A DNA stretch of 64,000 nucleotides from Heterohyrax brucei (taxonomy: Eukaryota; Chordata; Mammalia; Hyracoidea; Procaviidae). This document shows positions 13,041 to 26,258 of this stretch, piece after piece (within the stretch, counting starts at the first letter, position 1; each line of letters starts with the position of its first letter). The DNA lies in assembly GCA_028571685.1 (NCBI GenBank), contig CM053143.1, positions 197,229,829 through 197,293,828 on the forward strand, written 5' to 3'. The notes below the pieces were generated by a model. It searched no databases. It was given only the letters and a program-made list of their open reading frames with translations, and was not told where the DNA came from. The position numbers were made by a program, and so were the translations under genes.

Positions 13041-13790
13041 GGCTAAGAAGAAGAAAACCATTAACTATATTTTAGTAGGCAATACAGGACACATCATCCG
13101 GAAAGCTATTCAGTTAGGGAAGGCTCAGAACTCAATCAAAGCTATAAATAGTGAAAGAAGTGATCCAGTGATCATATCATGAAAACTATGATATCATCAC
13201 ATTAAAAAGAGGGATGTAGTACAGTAGTTATAGTCCTTCCAGATGAAGAGGAAGTTAATAAGATTTGTATTAGTTAAAATTGGGTTTAAACATAGATTAT
13301 TAAGATAGTGCCCAGCCACCACCAGTGATAGCTGTGATGTGGCTCACAAAGTTGAGTGCCACTGGCAATATGAGAATAAAAAGGGGTGCACCCTGAGAAC
13401 TCCACTAAAAGACCACAATTGGTGGTCCAGGGGCCTCGAGATTCCCCTGGGAGCGTGACCCCTGGTCCTGATGCTGCCTCTGTCCATAAATCATTACTGA
13501 GGTCACCTCTTCGGACAGTAATGGATTGGACTTGACAACACAGTGACGATATCGTGTGCATTTTATGGTTCTGTGCATCTGTAAGATGTCGTTCTGCTGG
13601 TCTGTTACTGGTGGGGGGGGAGATGGTGAGGAGGGGACAGGAGATTGTTAGAAGGATATGACATGTATAGAGTGGATAGGAGGAGTGTGCTGTCACTGGG
13701 AAGGGAGAGCAGTGGGAGCTGCACATAGCTGAGCATGCAAATTTATATTGGATTGTACACTTTCACTCAATCAGAATTAAAAAACAAAAC
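13041..13790 (+). mobile_element. L1-like 3' region with A-rich end, no ORF2
   Basis: It follows the ORF1 remnant without any ORF2 sequence and ends GATTGTACACTTTCACTCAATCAGAATTAAAA-like. The same terminal sequence occurs at 23386-23490 and 48205-48290, and in antisense at 5305. It may be an internally deleted L1 or an ORF1-only (HAL1-like) element. Assignment of 13180-13640 is weak. Confidence 0.45.
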
Positions 13791-13796
13791 TTGCCA

Positions 13797-16700
13797 GTAG
13801 AATTCAGCAACATGATCAACCACATAAATAACACAAAAGACAAGAATCACCTGGTTTTGTGAATTGATGCCCACCTGGTTTTATGAATTGATGCAGAAAA
13901 GGCATTTGATAAAGTCCAACACCCATTCATGCTAAAAACTCTCAGCAAAATGGAAATAGATGGCAAGTTCCTCAATGCAATAAGTGCCATTATACAAAGC
14001 CAACTGCCTACATCATCTTGAATGGAGAGAGACTGAAACAATACCCCTTGAGAACAGGAACTAGACAAGGATGCCCACTCTCAGCTCTCCTATTCAACTC
14101 AACACTGTACTAGAAATTCTAACAGAGCAGTTACACAAAGACAAATAAAGGGCATCCACCCTGGCAAAGAAGAAGTAAAAATCTCCGTATTTGCAGATAT
14201 GATTGTATATGCAGAGAATCTGAAAGAATCCACAAGTAAACTGCTCAGATTGATAGAAGAGTTCAGCAAAATACCAGGATACAAGATAAACATAAGCAAA
14301 TCATTAGGATTTGTCTATACCAACAGAGATTATTAAAGAAGAATTCACAAAATCAATACCATTTACTGTAGCCCCCAAGAAGACAAAATACCTAAGAATA
14401 AGTCTGACTAGAAAAATAATAGGCCTTTACAAAGAGAACTGCAAGACCTTACTACAGGAAACTAAAGAGATGTACGTAAATGGAGAAACCTAACCTGCTC
14501 ATGGACAGGAAGACTTAACATTATGAAAATGTCTATTTCACCCAAAGCAATCTACTTATATAATGTAATCCCAAGACAAGTTCTAGTGACATTTTTTAAT
14601 GAGATGGAGAAACAAATCACCAACTTTATTTGGAACGGAAAGAAACCCTGCATAAGTAAAGCACTACTAAAGAAGAAAAAGATATTGGGAGACCTCTTGC
14701 TGTCTGACTTTAGAACTTATTACACTGCTACAGTTGTCAAAACAGCCTGGTACTGGTGCTACAAGAGACATGTAGATCAATGGAACAGAGTTGAGACTCC
14801 AGAGATGCCACCATCCTCTGTGAACAGTTGATATTTAACAAAGGGCCTAAGACGTTAAACTTGAGTAAAAGCAATCTCTTCGACAAATGGTCCTGGCAAA
14901 ATTAGATATCCATCTGCAGAAAATTGAAACAAGACCTATGTTTCGCACCATATACAAAGACCAGATCAACTAGATAAAATCTAAATCAAATCTAAAACGA
15001 TAAAGCTCATCCCAAGAAAAAAATAGGATCAACAATGAAAGTTTTATTACACAACATAGACTTCAAAATCTGACAAACAAGCACAATCAGCAGAAGAGAA
15101 AATAGATAAATGGGAACTACTAAGAATCAAATCCTTTTGCTCATCCAGTCTTCATCAAAAGAATTAAAAGACCACCTACAGAATGGGAAAAAATATTTGG
15201 CAACTATATATCAGACTGACGTCTGATCTCCATAATCTGTAAGGTACTATAAAATATCAACAAGAAAAGGATAAATAATCCAATTAAGCGATGGGCGAAG
15301 GAGATGGACAGACACTTCTCTAAAGAGGAGATCCAGACAGTCAAAAAACACATGCGGAAATGCTCACGACCATTAGCTATTAAAGAAATTCAAATCAAAA
15401 CTATGATGAAATATCATCTCACCCCAACAAGATTGGCCATGATCCAAAAAACACAAAACAACAAGTGCTGGAGAGGCCATGGAGAAATTGGAACTCTTCT
15501 GCACTCTTGGAATGGCAAAATGGCACAACCTCTTTGGAAAGTAATCTGGAACTTCCTTATAAAGCTGGAAATAGATGGACCATGTGACCCAGTAATTCCA
15601 CTGCTTGGAATATATCCTATGGAAGCAAGGGCATTCACAACAACATAAACAAATGTTTATGGCCACACAGTCCACAATAGCGAAAAGATGCCATCAACCC
15701 AGATGTCCAACAACAGAGGAATGGATAAATAAACTATGGTATATATACTCAATGCAACACTATGCAATGATAAAGAACAATGGTGATTTTAGGAAGCATC
15801 TCATAACTTGGTTTCAATTGGAAGACATTATGTTGAGTGAAAGTAGTCAGCAGCAAAAGGACAAATATTGTATGAGACCCTTACAATAAGAACTTAAAAA
15901 CAGATTTATGTATAGAAGAAAAGACTCTTTGACAGCTGCAAGGGTGGGGAGGGGGAGAGAGAGAGAGTGTTGGTTATAGATTAGATAGTTGATAGAAATT
16001 TAGTTGGGTGAAATCAGTGACAGCACACATCAGAAAGAAGATCAGTTTAACTGGACTTCAACATAGCATGGATACGCCCGTCTTAACCGAATATTGCAAG
16101 GACAGAGTAGCAGGGGCGGGAGCCCAGGGACCATGCTCTCAGGAGACACCGAGGCCAATTGGCATAACTAGCTTATTGCTAATAGTCTTCTGCACCTGAC
16201 ATGGATGAGTGGCTTCTGGGGTCTTAAAAGTTAGCAAGCTGCCATCTGACGTACATCAAATGGTCCCAACTCAGCTTGTATAAGGCAAGGTCATAGAAGC
16301 TTCACAGATACATTCAGACTCCCTCAGGGACCTACGTGCTGGACTGAGGGCTTTGATGACCATGGTCTCAAGGATCATCTACCTCTATTGGCATAAATAA
16401 CAAAGTCTGTAAAGTAAGTATTCTACATTCTGCTTTGGTAAATAGCATCTAGGATGCTCCTGGTTGTACCCCTTCCAGAGCAAGGAAGAATGAAGAAAAT
16501 GAAAGAAACAAGGGAAAGATGAATGCAGGGGAGTGGAGCACATCTGTAACAGCCTCCAGCAGACTGAATCCAGTACAAGTAGATGGTGCCCAGCTAGGAC
16601 CACAGACTGCTCTGACAAGGATCGCACGAGAGGGACCTGGACAAAGCTCATCCAAAATTCCGACTCAAAGACAGAGGCTAGACTTTCTGGCCTGACAGAG

Positions 16701-16960
16701 ACTGGAGAAATACTTAAGAGTATGCCCACCAGGCAGCTCTGCAGCTCAGTAATGAAGTCACTCTTAAGGATCACCCATCAGCCAGAGATTGAACACGCCC
16801 CTAAAAGAAAACAGGACTAAAGGGGCACAGCAGGCCAGGGGCAAGGACTGGAAGGCAGGAGCAGGTAGGAAAGCTGTTAATCAAGAACCCAAGTGTGAGG
16901 AGAGTGTTGACCTGCGGTGAGCTTGTTAACCAGTGTCATAAAACAGTATGTCTGCTGTTT
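13797..16960 (+). mobile_element. 5'-truncated L1: ORF2 reverse transcriptase to C-terminus plus 3' UTR
   Basis: It begins in the reverse-transcriptase domain. The translated order is AEKAFDKVQ-type palm near 13890, [11 protein letters not shown] near 14055, a degraded F/Y-A-D-D box near 14190 ([10 protein letters not shown], the second Asp replaced by Met), the thumb near 14540-14770, and the C-terminal Cys/His region with TIAKRCHQPRCPTTEEW near 15680 and the LITWFQLEDIML end near 15810. Many stops are present. The 3' UTR is placed to about 16960 by default, because I recognise no other element there. Confidence 0.75.
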
Positions 16961-17401
16961 GATGAGAAACTAGTTTGTTCTATAAACAAAGAAACAAGCA
17001 AACAAAACAGGGGGACTAGGGGATGAATATTCTTATAAAATATTTTAAAATGAGTATTTCTTTGTGTGCAGTAACAAAATAAAGTTAGAATCAAAGTGTG
17101 TGAAGCCCTAAATTCATTAGTGACTCCCAGGGAAGGCAGAACAGGAAACTCAGTGCTCAGAGGACACTGCAATTCTTTAAAGGGTGAAGGAAGCACATAG
17201 GATTGGATCATGGTGATTGTCACCATCGTGATGAACACATTATCATCCCATTGTACATATGAAGAATGTTGAAATCCCTAATGTTACACTACATATATCA
17301 ATATCTATACTATGAATAATATACTATAAAGAAATATTCATGATTCAAAAAACATAAACATGGAAGCATTATAAGATGCAGGTGGATTCCTGTACATAGT
17401 G

Positions 17402-19471
17402 TGTCATGGATTGAATTGTGTGCCCCCCAAAATATGTGTAGCTATGTGGCTAGGCCATGATTCCTAATAATTTATGATTGTCCTCCATTTTGTGATTTTC
17501 CTATGCTGTATGTTAAAGGATTAGGGTGGGACTGTAAATCGTTGTATAAGATCACCTCCATGCTCTACTGTACAGGGAGTTTCCCCGGAATGTGGCTTGC
17601 CCCACCCTTAATCCTTTCATCCTACAAGAGATCAAAGGAAAGGGGAGCAAGCAGAGAATTGGGAACCTCACACCATCAAGCAAGCAGCACTGGAAGAAGA
17701 CTGCATCCTTCAGACCCAAAGTTCCTGAGCCAAAATGCTTCCTGAACAAAGACTGATGCAACACAAGGACTTTCCTCTAGAGCCGACAAGGGTGAAAGCC
17801 TTCCTCTGGAGCAAACATCCTGAATGTGGACTTGTAGCCTACTGGACTGTGTAAGAATAAACTATCCTTTGTTAAAGCCATCCACTCTAATATTTCTGTT
17901 AGAGCAGCCCTAGGTGACTAAAACAGTTTGGTACCGTGTGTGGAGTGCCGCCCTAACAAATACTTAAAATGTGGGAGCCATTTTGGAACTGTGAATGTTA
18001 GAAGATTGAGAAGGAACCGAGGAGAATTGTTAACACTGACGAAGGGGCAAATGGTGAGACTCGGGCAGCAGAGGGCCAGCGGCAGCAGCAGAACCAGAGG
18101 CAGCCCTGGAACTGACCCGCAGAGCAACAGAGCTAACTGCCTATGCACAAAGGGTTCCTGGAGAAGCGAGTTGCGTCTGGGCATTTGAATTGGTGGAGCT
18201 AGCCTTGCTGACCCACGGAGCCAGAGAGGTGAGAGCCTTTATGCAGGTGGTTTCCTAGATGAGTGGGGTGCCTCTGGGTACTTGAATCGGTGGAGCTACA
18301 TAGCTTTGAAACAGTTGCTACCGCAGGGCATATGTGGGTCTGAGGCCTGGGCCAAGAGGCCATAGGAAGCAGAAGCTGAAGAGACAAACCGCTTGAGAAG
18401 CTGAGCTGCCTCAGTCTCAAAAGGTGTGATCATGACCTTAGGGGTTTCAAAGGGTAGAGCCAGGGCTTTCTGTATTTTGTCAGAGTGGAATTGCCACTCA
18501 GTTGGGCTTAAGGTGCGCCTAAAGTCAATGGGGCAGAGTTCCTGTCCATGTGGGCCATGAAGGCACAGGGCTGGGGGTCTCCTCTCAGAATCTAGAGAGT
18601 TTGGCCAATACCTAGAGTCTGTAAAATGTCTCAGAAAGTGGAAGATTAGTTTCAAAGCTGTGAGGGCTAATGTAATGTGTTCTGCTGACCTGGTTGTTGA
18701 CTGTTAATGTCTTCTTTCCCTGCAGTTTCTCCCATTTGTAATGAAATGCCTAGCTTGTATCTTTTCTGCGATTGTAGCTTTGGAAGCAGATAGCTTGTCT
18801 TCTAGTTTTCACAGGTATAGAAGAGTTTTTGTGTTTTGGACTTTGAACTGATTTAAGACTTCAGTCATATGGGATGGACATGATTTTGCTATGATGGAAT
18901 GAATGTGTTACATGTTTCAACAATGTGATTTTGGGGGTGCCAAAGGGTGGGATGTCATGGATTGAGTTGTGTCCCCCAAAAAACATGTGTAGCCATGTGC
19001 CTGGGCCATGATTCCCAGTATTTTGTGATTGTCCTCCATTTTGTGATTTTCCTATGCTGTATGTTAAAAGATTAGGGTGGGGCTGTAAATCCCTTCACAG
19101 GATTACCTCCCTGCTCCACTGTAAAGAGAGTTTCCCTGAAGTATGACTTGCCCTACCCTTAATCCTTTCATCCTACAAGAGGTCAAAGGAGAAGTGAGCA
19201 GAGAATTGGGAACCTCACACCATCAAGCAAGCAGCACTGGAAGAAGACCACATCCTTCATATCCAACATTCCTGTACCACGATACTCCCTGGACAATGAC
19301 ATGCAATACTGGACTTCCCTCCAGAGCTGACAAGGGGAACATCCTTTCACTGGAGCAGACATCCTGAATTTGGACTTGTAGCCTATGGGACTATGTAAGA
19401 ATAAACTTTACTTTGTTAAAGCCATCCAGCTTGTGGTATTTCTGTTAGACCAGCACTAGCTGACTAAAACA
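17402..19471 (+). mobile_element. ERVL-MaLR-type provirus with both LTRs
   Basis: The 5' LTR is 17402-17925 (TGTCATGGAT...CTAAAACA) and the 3' LTR is 18953-19471. The internal region of about 1.03 kb begins TTTGGTACCG, a damaged tRNA-Leu primer site, and has no retroviral gene. No exact target duplication is visible. The two LTRs differ at many positions, so the insertion is old. Confidence 0.85.
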
Positions 19472-19489
19472 AGGTGAGAGAGGACATCA

Positions 19490-19610
19490 TTGTTAGGTTC
19501 TGTGGAGTTGGTTCTGATTCATAGCAACACTGTGTACAGCGCACAAGACACTGCCTGGTCCTGCACTATCCTCACGGTAGTTATACTTGAGCCCATGGTT
19601 GCAGATGATA
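19490..19610 (-). mobile_element. RTE LINE fragment
   Basis: Plus-strand GTGGAGTTGGTTCTGATTCA and TGTACAGCGCACAAGACACT correspond to the reverse complement of the RTE tail. The following 19611-20064 holds no recognised element or exon. Confidence 0.55.
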
Positions 19611-20064
19611 ACACGTCCTAAATATGATACAAACTTGGAGAAAAGTAATAGAGGCAAAAAGATTTTACTGTACAGACTTAGGAACAAATTATAGGCAGGA
19701 AACATCATAAGTAAAAATAATGGGAAAGGTGTAACTCAGAAACATTTGCAACTTACGTAACAGACAAAGGGAGCCCGTGATGTGTCCTTGATCCAGGAAC
19801 AGGGAGGCTCTGAGACTTGTTGGTAGTACTGAAATGAAAGGTTACCTGTTCAACCCTGGCCTCTCAGGTTTCCCCTTCATCTCTGCTGTGGGGATCCTGG
19901 TCCACAGTCTGTCAGCACAGCAGCTCCTGGAGCCCATCCATCCTGGAGAAGTCTTCAGACAGAGTCATGGCAAGAGGATCAGGAACTGAAACCGTCTCTC
20001 AGCACCTGCCCTGTCTCTATGCTAGGAGGTGGTGTGCATCTGTTTTAAAAAGGAACACTAGGAG

Positions 20065-20588
20065 TGTCATGGGTTGAATTCTGTCCCGCCAAAAATAGCT
20101 TTAGCCATGTGGCCAGGCCATGATTCTGAGTATCTTGTGACTGTTCTCCATTTTGTGGTTTTCCTGTGCTGTATGTTAAAGACTTAGGGTGGGGCTGTAA
20201 ATCCCTTCATTGGATCACCTCCCTGCTCCACTGTAAAGGGAGTTTCCCTGAAGTATGGTTTACCCTACCCTTAATCCTTTTGTCCTTCAAGAGATAAAAG
20301 GACAGAGAAGCAGGCAGAGAATTGGGAACCTCAAACCATCACAAAATCTGCACTGGGAGAAGAGCACGTCCTTCGGACCTCAGGTTCCTGCACCAGGATG
20401 CTCCCTGGACAAAGACTGATGCAATACCGGACTTCCCTCCAGAGCCGACAAGCAGAAAGCCTTCCCCTGGAGTGGATACTCTGAATATGGACTTGCAGCG
20501 TACCAGACTATGGAAGAATAAACCTTCCTTTGTTAAAGCCATCCACTCTGTGGTATTTCTGTTAGAGCAGCCCTAGGTAACTGAAACA
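20065..20588 (+). mobile_element. Solo ERVL-MaLR-type LTR
   Basis: It starts TGTCATGGGTTG and ends CTGAAACA. A perfect 5-bp target duplication AGGAG lies at 20060-20064 and 20589-20593, so this is a complete solo LTR left by recombination between two LTRs. Confidence 0.9.
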
Positions 20589-20839
20589 AGGAGTATAGCT
20601 GTCTTAAGCTGAGATGAGTAATATTTCTATAGTAAAAAAAAAAAAAAAAAAACCCACTGCTGTCGACTCCTAAATAGCTAGGAAAATTAGAAGTCATGAA
20701 AAATGAAATAGAATGCCTGAATATCAGTATTTTTGGCTTTCAAGAATGAACAGGCCTGTCCTGGACTAAATACAACCAGAGTGCTCCTTTGAAGTAAGGA
20801 TGGTGAGACTACTTCTTAACAAACATTTTACATGGTGCT

Positions 20840-21020
20840 AACGAAAATCAGTCCCTGGAGAAGGACATCATGTTTGGTAAAGTCAAGTGAGGGTCAGTAA
20901 AAAAGAGGAAGACCCTCAACAAGATGGATTGATATAGTGGCTGCAATGATAGGCTTAACTGTAACAGCGATTGTGGGCATGGCCCAAGACCAGGCAGTGC
21001 TCTGTTGTGTTATATGTAGC
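20840..21020 (+). mobile_element. RTE LINE 3' fragment
   Basis: It carries CAGTCCCTGGAGAAGGACAT and the AAGAGGAAGACCCTCAACAAG segment that encode the Lys/Arg-rich RTE C-terminus in other copies. Upstream at about 20632 there is an A-run. Confidence 0.65.
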
Positions 21021-21079
21021 GTTTCAAAGTTTTGGCAGTCATACTCCCCTGCTGAGATCTGATATATGATCTACACTCA

Positions 21080-21580
21080 TGCTAGGATCTGCCATTATTC
21101 CACAGTTGATTGAAAGGAAGGTATCTTGGGGGTGTGACGTATATATGAATGTAGTCAGATATTCTGTCCTTTGCCTGCTGGGGATCCTCCTGCTGCCTTG
21201 TGTTTGTCTGACCTGTCATTCTTGGTACTTGAGCCAGTAGCTTACCTGTTGATGTAGAGTTCACCAGCCACTGCAACTACATGACTGAGGAGCTTTATGG
21301 TCTTGCCTGCTGATCTTACCGTTTGTCAATCTTCATAGCCTGAGAGCAACAGCTGTGCTCTTCCACCTGCTCATCTTGGGTTCAACAGCCCCTGCAGCTG
21401 TGTGAATCAGGAAAAGTCTTTATGGTGATCTACTGACTTGTGACATTCCAACCTGCACAACCTCATGAGCCTTTTCCTTGATGTAACTATATGTATATGC
21501 ATGTATATACATATGTATATCTGAACGTAAATATACATATGTATATATCTGTACACATATACATATATCTGTGGATAACA
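21080..21580 (+). mobile_element. Truncated ERVL/MLT2-like LTR
   Basis: It shares blocks in order with 56567-57061: the CTGCTGATCTT region, GCAGCTGTGTGAATCAGGA near 21400, the ACATTCCAACCTGCACAACC segment, and an AT-rich TATATGTA microsatellite before the expected 3' end. The 5' end is not clear. Confidence 0.55.
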
Positions 21581-21585
21581 GCATC

Positions 21586-21712
21586 AGGTGAGGCAAATAA
21601 CAGCATCAGGTAAAGAGGGTAACAGCATTAGGTAAGGAGGGTAATAGCATGATGTAAAGAGGGTAACACCATTAGGTAAGCAGCATAACACCATCAGGTA
21701 AGGAGCCAGTGA
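21586..21712. repeat. 22-23-bp tandem repeat, about six units
   Basis: The units are variants of TAACAGCATCAGGTAAGGAGGG. Each contains a CAGGTRAG or TAGGTAAG core that looks like a splice donor. Confidence 0.85.
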
Positions 21713-21739
21713 GCAGCCCCCACTTGTCTATCAGTGGAG

Positions 21740-23380
21740 GCTTGCTTGTTGCGGTGATGCAGGAAGCTATGCCACTGGTAGGTAGATAGCAGGAGGAGTC
21801 AACCATGGTAGATAAGTTTGAGCTGAGCTTCCAGACTAAGACAGACTAGGAAGAAGAACCCGACAGTCTACTTATGAAGGAAATTAGCCAAGGAAAACCT
21901 TATGAATAGCAGCTGCTCATTGTCAGATACGGTGCCAGAAAGGGAGCCCACCAGGTTGGAAGGCACTCGGAAGATGACTGGGGAAGAGCTGCCTACTCGA
22001 AGTAGAGTCGATCTCAATGTGGATGGAGTAAGGCCTCCAGAAACTTTATTTGCTGTTATGGCATGGCTCAAAGTGAGAATAAACCACTGCAAATAGCTAC
22101 TAATAATGGGAACGTGGAATGTATGAAGTATGAATCTAAGAAAACTAGAAATTGTCAAAAATGAAATGTAGCATATAAACATTGATATCCTAGGTATTAG
22201 TGAACTGAAATGGACCAGCTTTGCCATTTTGAATTTAACAGTCATATGGTTGACTATGCTGGGAACAAAACTTATAAGAGGAACAGTGTTGCATTCATCA
22301 TCAGAAAGAACATTTCAAGATCTGTCCTGAAGTGTGAGTGATAGGATAATATCCGTATGCCCACAAGAACAACCAGTTAATACAACTATTACTCTTTTTT
22401 ATGTACCAACCACTAAGGCCAAAGATGAAGAGAAGAGGTTGAAGATTTTTACCAGCTTCTGCAGTCTGAAATTGATCACACATGCAGTCAGGATGCATTG
22501 ATACTTACTGGTGACTGGAATGCAAAAATTGGAAACAAAGAAGAAGGATTGATAGTTGAAAAACATGGCCTTGGTGATAGAAATAATGCCAGAGATTGCA
22601 TGATAGAATTTTGCAAGACTAATGACTTTCATTGCAAATACCTTTTTTAACCAATGCAAATGGTAGCTGTACACATGGACCTCACCAGATGGCATACACA
22701 GGAACCAAATTGACTACATCTGTGGAAAAGGACGATGGAAAAGCTCCGTATCAGTAGTCTGAACAAGACCAGGTGCTGACTGTGGCACAAATCAATTACT
22801 CATAAGCAAATTTAAATTGAAACTGAAGGAAATTAGAACAAGTCCATGAGATCCTAAGTATGACCTTGAGTATATCCCTCCTGAGTTTAAAGACTATCTC
22901 AAGAACAGATTTGATGTGTTGATCACTGATGACCGAAGACCAGACTAATTGTGGAATGACATCAAAGACATCGTTTAGAGAGCAAGAGATCATTGAAAAG
23001 ACAGGACAGAAAGAAAAGACTAAATTGGATGTCAGAGGAGGCTCTGAAACTTGCTCTTGAATGTCGAGCAGCTAAAGCAAAAGGAAGGAATGGCTAAGTA
23101 AAAGACCTAAACAAGATTTCAGAGAACAGCTCGAGAAGATAAAAGAAAGTATTATAATGACGCAAAGAGCTGGAAATGAAAAACCAGAAAGGAAGAAAAG
23201 ATTCTGCATTTCTGAAGCTGAAAGAACTGAAGAAAAAACTCAAGCCTTGAGTTGCAGTAGTGAAGGATTCTATAGGGAAACTATTAAACTACTCAGAGAG
23301 CATCAGAACAAGATGGAAGGAATACATGTACCAGGGGACAGACACTTGTTGAGGAAACACTAGAAATACGGAGTGGAAAG
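21740..23380 (+). mobile_element. RTE LINE: endonuclease and linker region
   Basis: Across frames it reads as an apurinic/apyrimidinic-type endonuclease: MGTWNV near 22110, DILGISELKW near 22190, TGDWNAK-like near 22510, and RNQIDYIC near 22700, the -QIDYI- type motif of RTE endonucleases. It then runs into the region before the reverse transcriptase (about 22950-23330). Multiple stops make it inactive. From 23386 to about 23490 an L1-like A-rich 3' end follows. Confidence 0.75.
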
Positions 23381-23721
23381 GAGGAGTGGTCTGTCACTGG
23401 GTGGGGAAAGAAGAAGGAGATGCAGATAGGTGGGCATGCAAAACCAGTTTCGATTGTATACTTTCACTTAATTCCAATTAAAAAAATATGTAAATAAGAT
23501 ACACTTTCTATACATACAGTAAACTAGAGATGAAGTTTAAAACATTTTGAGAAACCAGTGAGACTTGAAGTAATGATGCTGTGGAAACTGTTTGAAATCC
23601 CCTTGGATAACCCTTGGAGTCTCCGTGCTCTGCTTCCTAATTCTCTGTCCATCCCTGAGCATTTCCAGACTGTGGAGCATTCATCAAGCAAACTTAATTC
23701 TGACTTCTCATTGCCTTTCAG

Positions 23722-23771
23722 TCAAACATCCTTGGGTGGCCTCGAGAGGGGAGCAGACAAAACACCAGCAG
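23722..23771 (+). pseudogene. PRDM9: PRDM9-like SSXRD exon
   Basis: TTTCAG precedes and GTGAGT follows this 50-bp exon. It reads (V)KHPWVASRGEQTKHQQ, matching the SSXRD motif of PRDM9 (human KPPWMALRVEQRKHQK), a short repression/protein-binding motif. The frame ends at a codon boundary. No upstream KRAB-like exon in phase was found. Confidence 0.85.
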
Positions 23772-24329
23772 GTGAGTGTCTGTGAGCCCTACAGACGAGA
23801 GGACCCTCCTCATGAAGCCACACTCCGGACAGCCCAGGACTGCGGCCCACCTCCCCCCTACGCCTGCACACAGTCCCACACATCATGGTCTTCACATTGA
23901 GAACAGTGACAGCAGTAGCTGCCACCTGCTCAATTTACACAGTACAGCTGACTTTAAGGACTTTACACGATAAATTCTGTTACGTCTTATCTCTTAATAG
24001 ATAAAAACCTTTCAAGAAGATGATTAGTTGACTCCCGAACAGAGGCATAAAAAAATGAAGTTTCTGTTGAATCTGTTCCAAGTCACTGCACCCTCTCGTG
24101 ACAAGAGGAGATTTTCAGTGACTGTGACCTTTCAGGAGGAGACGGCCAGGCCTTCCTTCTCAGGTGCCTGTGGGTGGGTGTGAACAGCCAGCCTTCCCCT
24201 TCGTAGCCATGTGCTTAACCTTGTTCCACCTGGGACTCCAGACTGGAAGCCTAGGCTTTAATTAATGATATTGCAGAAATCATTTTCAATTCACCCTTGG
24301 TCCAGACAAGCCTGTGAGCCCAGGACTTT

Positions 24330-24600
24330 GTTGCAGTCGAGTCGCTTCCGACTCACAGCGATGCTGTGCACAACAGGAGGCAACACTGCCCAGTCCTGCT
24401 GTGTCCACAGTTATTTCTGTGCTTAAGCCCATTGTAGTAGCCACTGTGTCAGTCCCTCTCAGCAAGGGGCTTCCTCTTTTTTGCTGACTCTGCACTGTAC
24501 CAAGCATGATGTCCTTCTCCAGGGTCTGATCCCTTCTGACAGCATGTCCAAAATAGGTACATTATTGATCACTGTCTGACTCGACGGCACTTGGCATTGG
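24330..24600 (-). mobile_element. RTE LINE 3' fragment
   Basis: The minus-strand translation repeats the RTE C-terminus seen at 10995-11239. It ends at plus-strand GACTCGACGGCACTTGGC. It sits in the intron after the SSXRD exon. Confidence 0.7.
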
Positions 24601-25296
24601 CTTTATAGATGAGATTGGAGGTGCAGACATGTTCTGTTACACACCTGACATCACAGTGTGAGAGTAGAGTCTAATCCAAAAGACTTAGTAGCTCATTAAA
24701 ACTGCGTGTCCTTACAGAGTTCCTTCAGGCTCTCTCCTGCAAGGTCCAGCTGAGCAGTCACCCTCTGTCCTCTGTGGTGTTCCAGTAGTTGCTGCTCTTA
24801 GACCCCGAGTAAGGGGAGCTTGCTTATGCTTGCTTTCCTTGTCATGCCATCACCAGCAAACATAAGGACAGTTTGTGCAGTGGATGGCCCCAGGTGGGGA
24901 GATAGGTCCCCACCCTCAAGGCTTCCCACTTAGGAAGAGGAAGCCGCTTCCAGCCCTGAAGATCTTCAGCGTGCTGATTGAGAAAAAGAGACAAAAAATG
25001 ACTTAAGGATTTCTGTCAGATACACACTATTGAGCAAAAACTCATTCCTCTGGAACTGAGTTCAGATGCTCATTTCTGGAGGAGGAAATCACAGCGGTCC
25101 TTTGGGAGCAGATGAGACGCATCTTGTGTGGTGTGAGTCATCAGCTTAGCTGACTGCTCTGTGCTGCCAGCTCTTTGGAGCCTGCTCTGTATTGGACTGG
25201 TCTGGGAAGGGCCAGGCCCCGCTTGGGTCCCTGACAGACACCTGGATATTTTCTGCAAGTGTACTTGCACACTTGCAAGTGAAAATATGAGTAAGT

Positions 25297-25445
25297 AGGT
25301 TACAGAACTCTGGTGGTGCAGTGGTTAAGGGCGCACCTACGATCCCAAAGTTTGGCAGTTTGAATCCCTAGGGTGCAGTTCTGTCTCATGTATAGACACC
25401 ATTGGAGTTGACAGCTGAGCAGTTGATGGGTTTGGTTTGGGTTGT
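25297..25445 (+). mobile_element. AfroSINE
   Basis: AACTCTGGTGGTGCAGTGG, TTAAGGGCGCACC and the GGAGTTGACAGC...GGTTTGGTTTGGG tail are in order. The rest of 24601-26258 is intron with no further recognised element except a short RTE/AfroSINE-like tail at about 26180-26230. Confidence 0.75.
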
Positions 25446-26258
25446 TACGAAGGTTAGCGTGTGCTGAAGATGGTCCCCGTGAATCAGATGTCAGCTGTGG
25501 AGATGGTTTGGGAGGTGACTTTGATAGCACAACTGGGAAAGAGGTCATCTCCCATTCATCTTGCATGCCGTGACTCACCTCGATGGGCACCGCTACCTTA
25601 GCAATGTTCACAATAACCGTAAGGTTCAGGGAGTATGCCCATTTAAGGTGAAAGACATTGAAGGGATGCTTAGAAGGATGAGCTAACTGGAAACCTAACT
25701 CAGCAGAATTGGTACAGGAACCAGCTAATTTAATTCCCGTGTTTCGTACTTCAAAAGAAAGTATTCCTTCCAGGACATGGCAGTTTTCAGCTTTTAGCGT
25801 CACCGTCTCTGTCATCTCAATGCATTTCTGTTGCCCTGTCTGTCCTTTTCGCAGTCACACTGCTCCATCCCTCGTTTCCAGTATGCTTTGTCCCCTTTGT
25901 GCTTTTCTGCATTTTATCTCCCCTGAAATGTCCACTGGTTTAGATCTGGCTCCCTTTTCCTGTGACCCCAGCCTGTCTCTCACAGCATGTGCTGATTCAC
26001 AGCTACTGTCTCTAGCCTTCTCTCTCCTTCCCTTCTCCATGGAGACCTTTGGAGAAAGTGGAAAGGAAACAGCCTGAAGATACAAGTTCTTTTTGGGATG
26101 CTTCCCCTTCCCTCAAGTCCTCTGGCTGCCAGGTGCCTCAGGGCTGTGGGAGCTCTAGCTGAGGTCGTATTTATGAGTGCTTGACTCGACGGCACTTGGC
26201 TGGCTTTTGGCTGTTGTTTTTTTTTTAATATGTGACTAACACTTAAGGGTCTACACAG

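Noticed and set aside
17402-17406. Target duplication for the provirus at 17402-19471
   Set aside because: Flanks TAGTG and AGGTG agree at only three of five bases, so I do not claim it.
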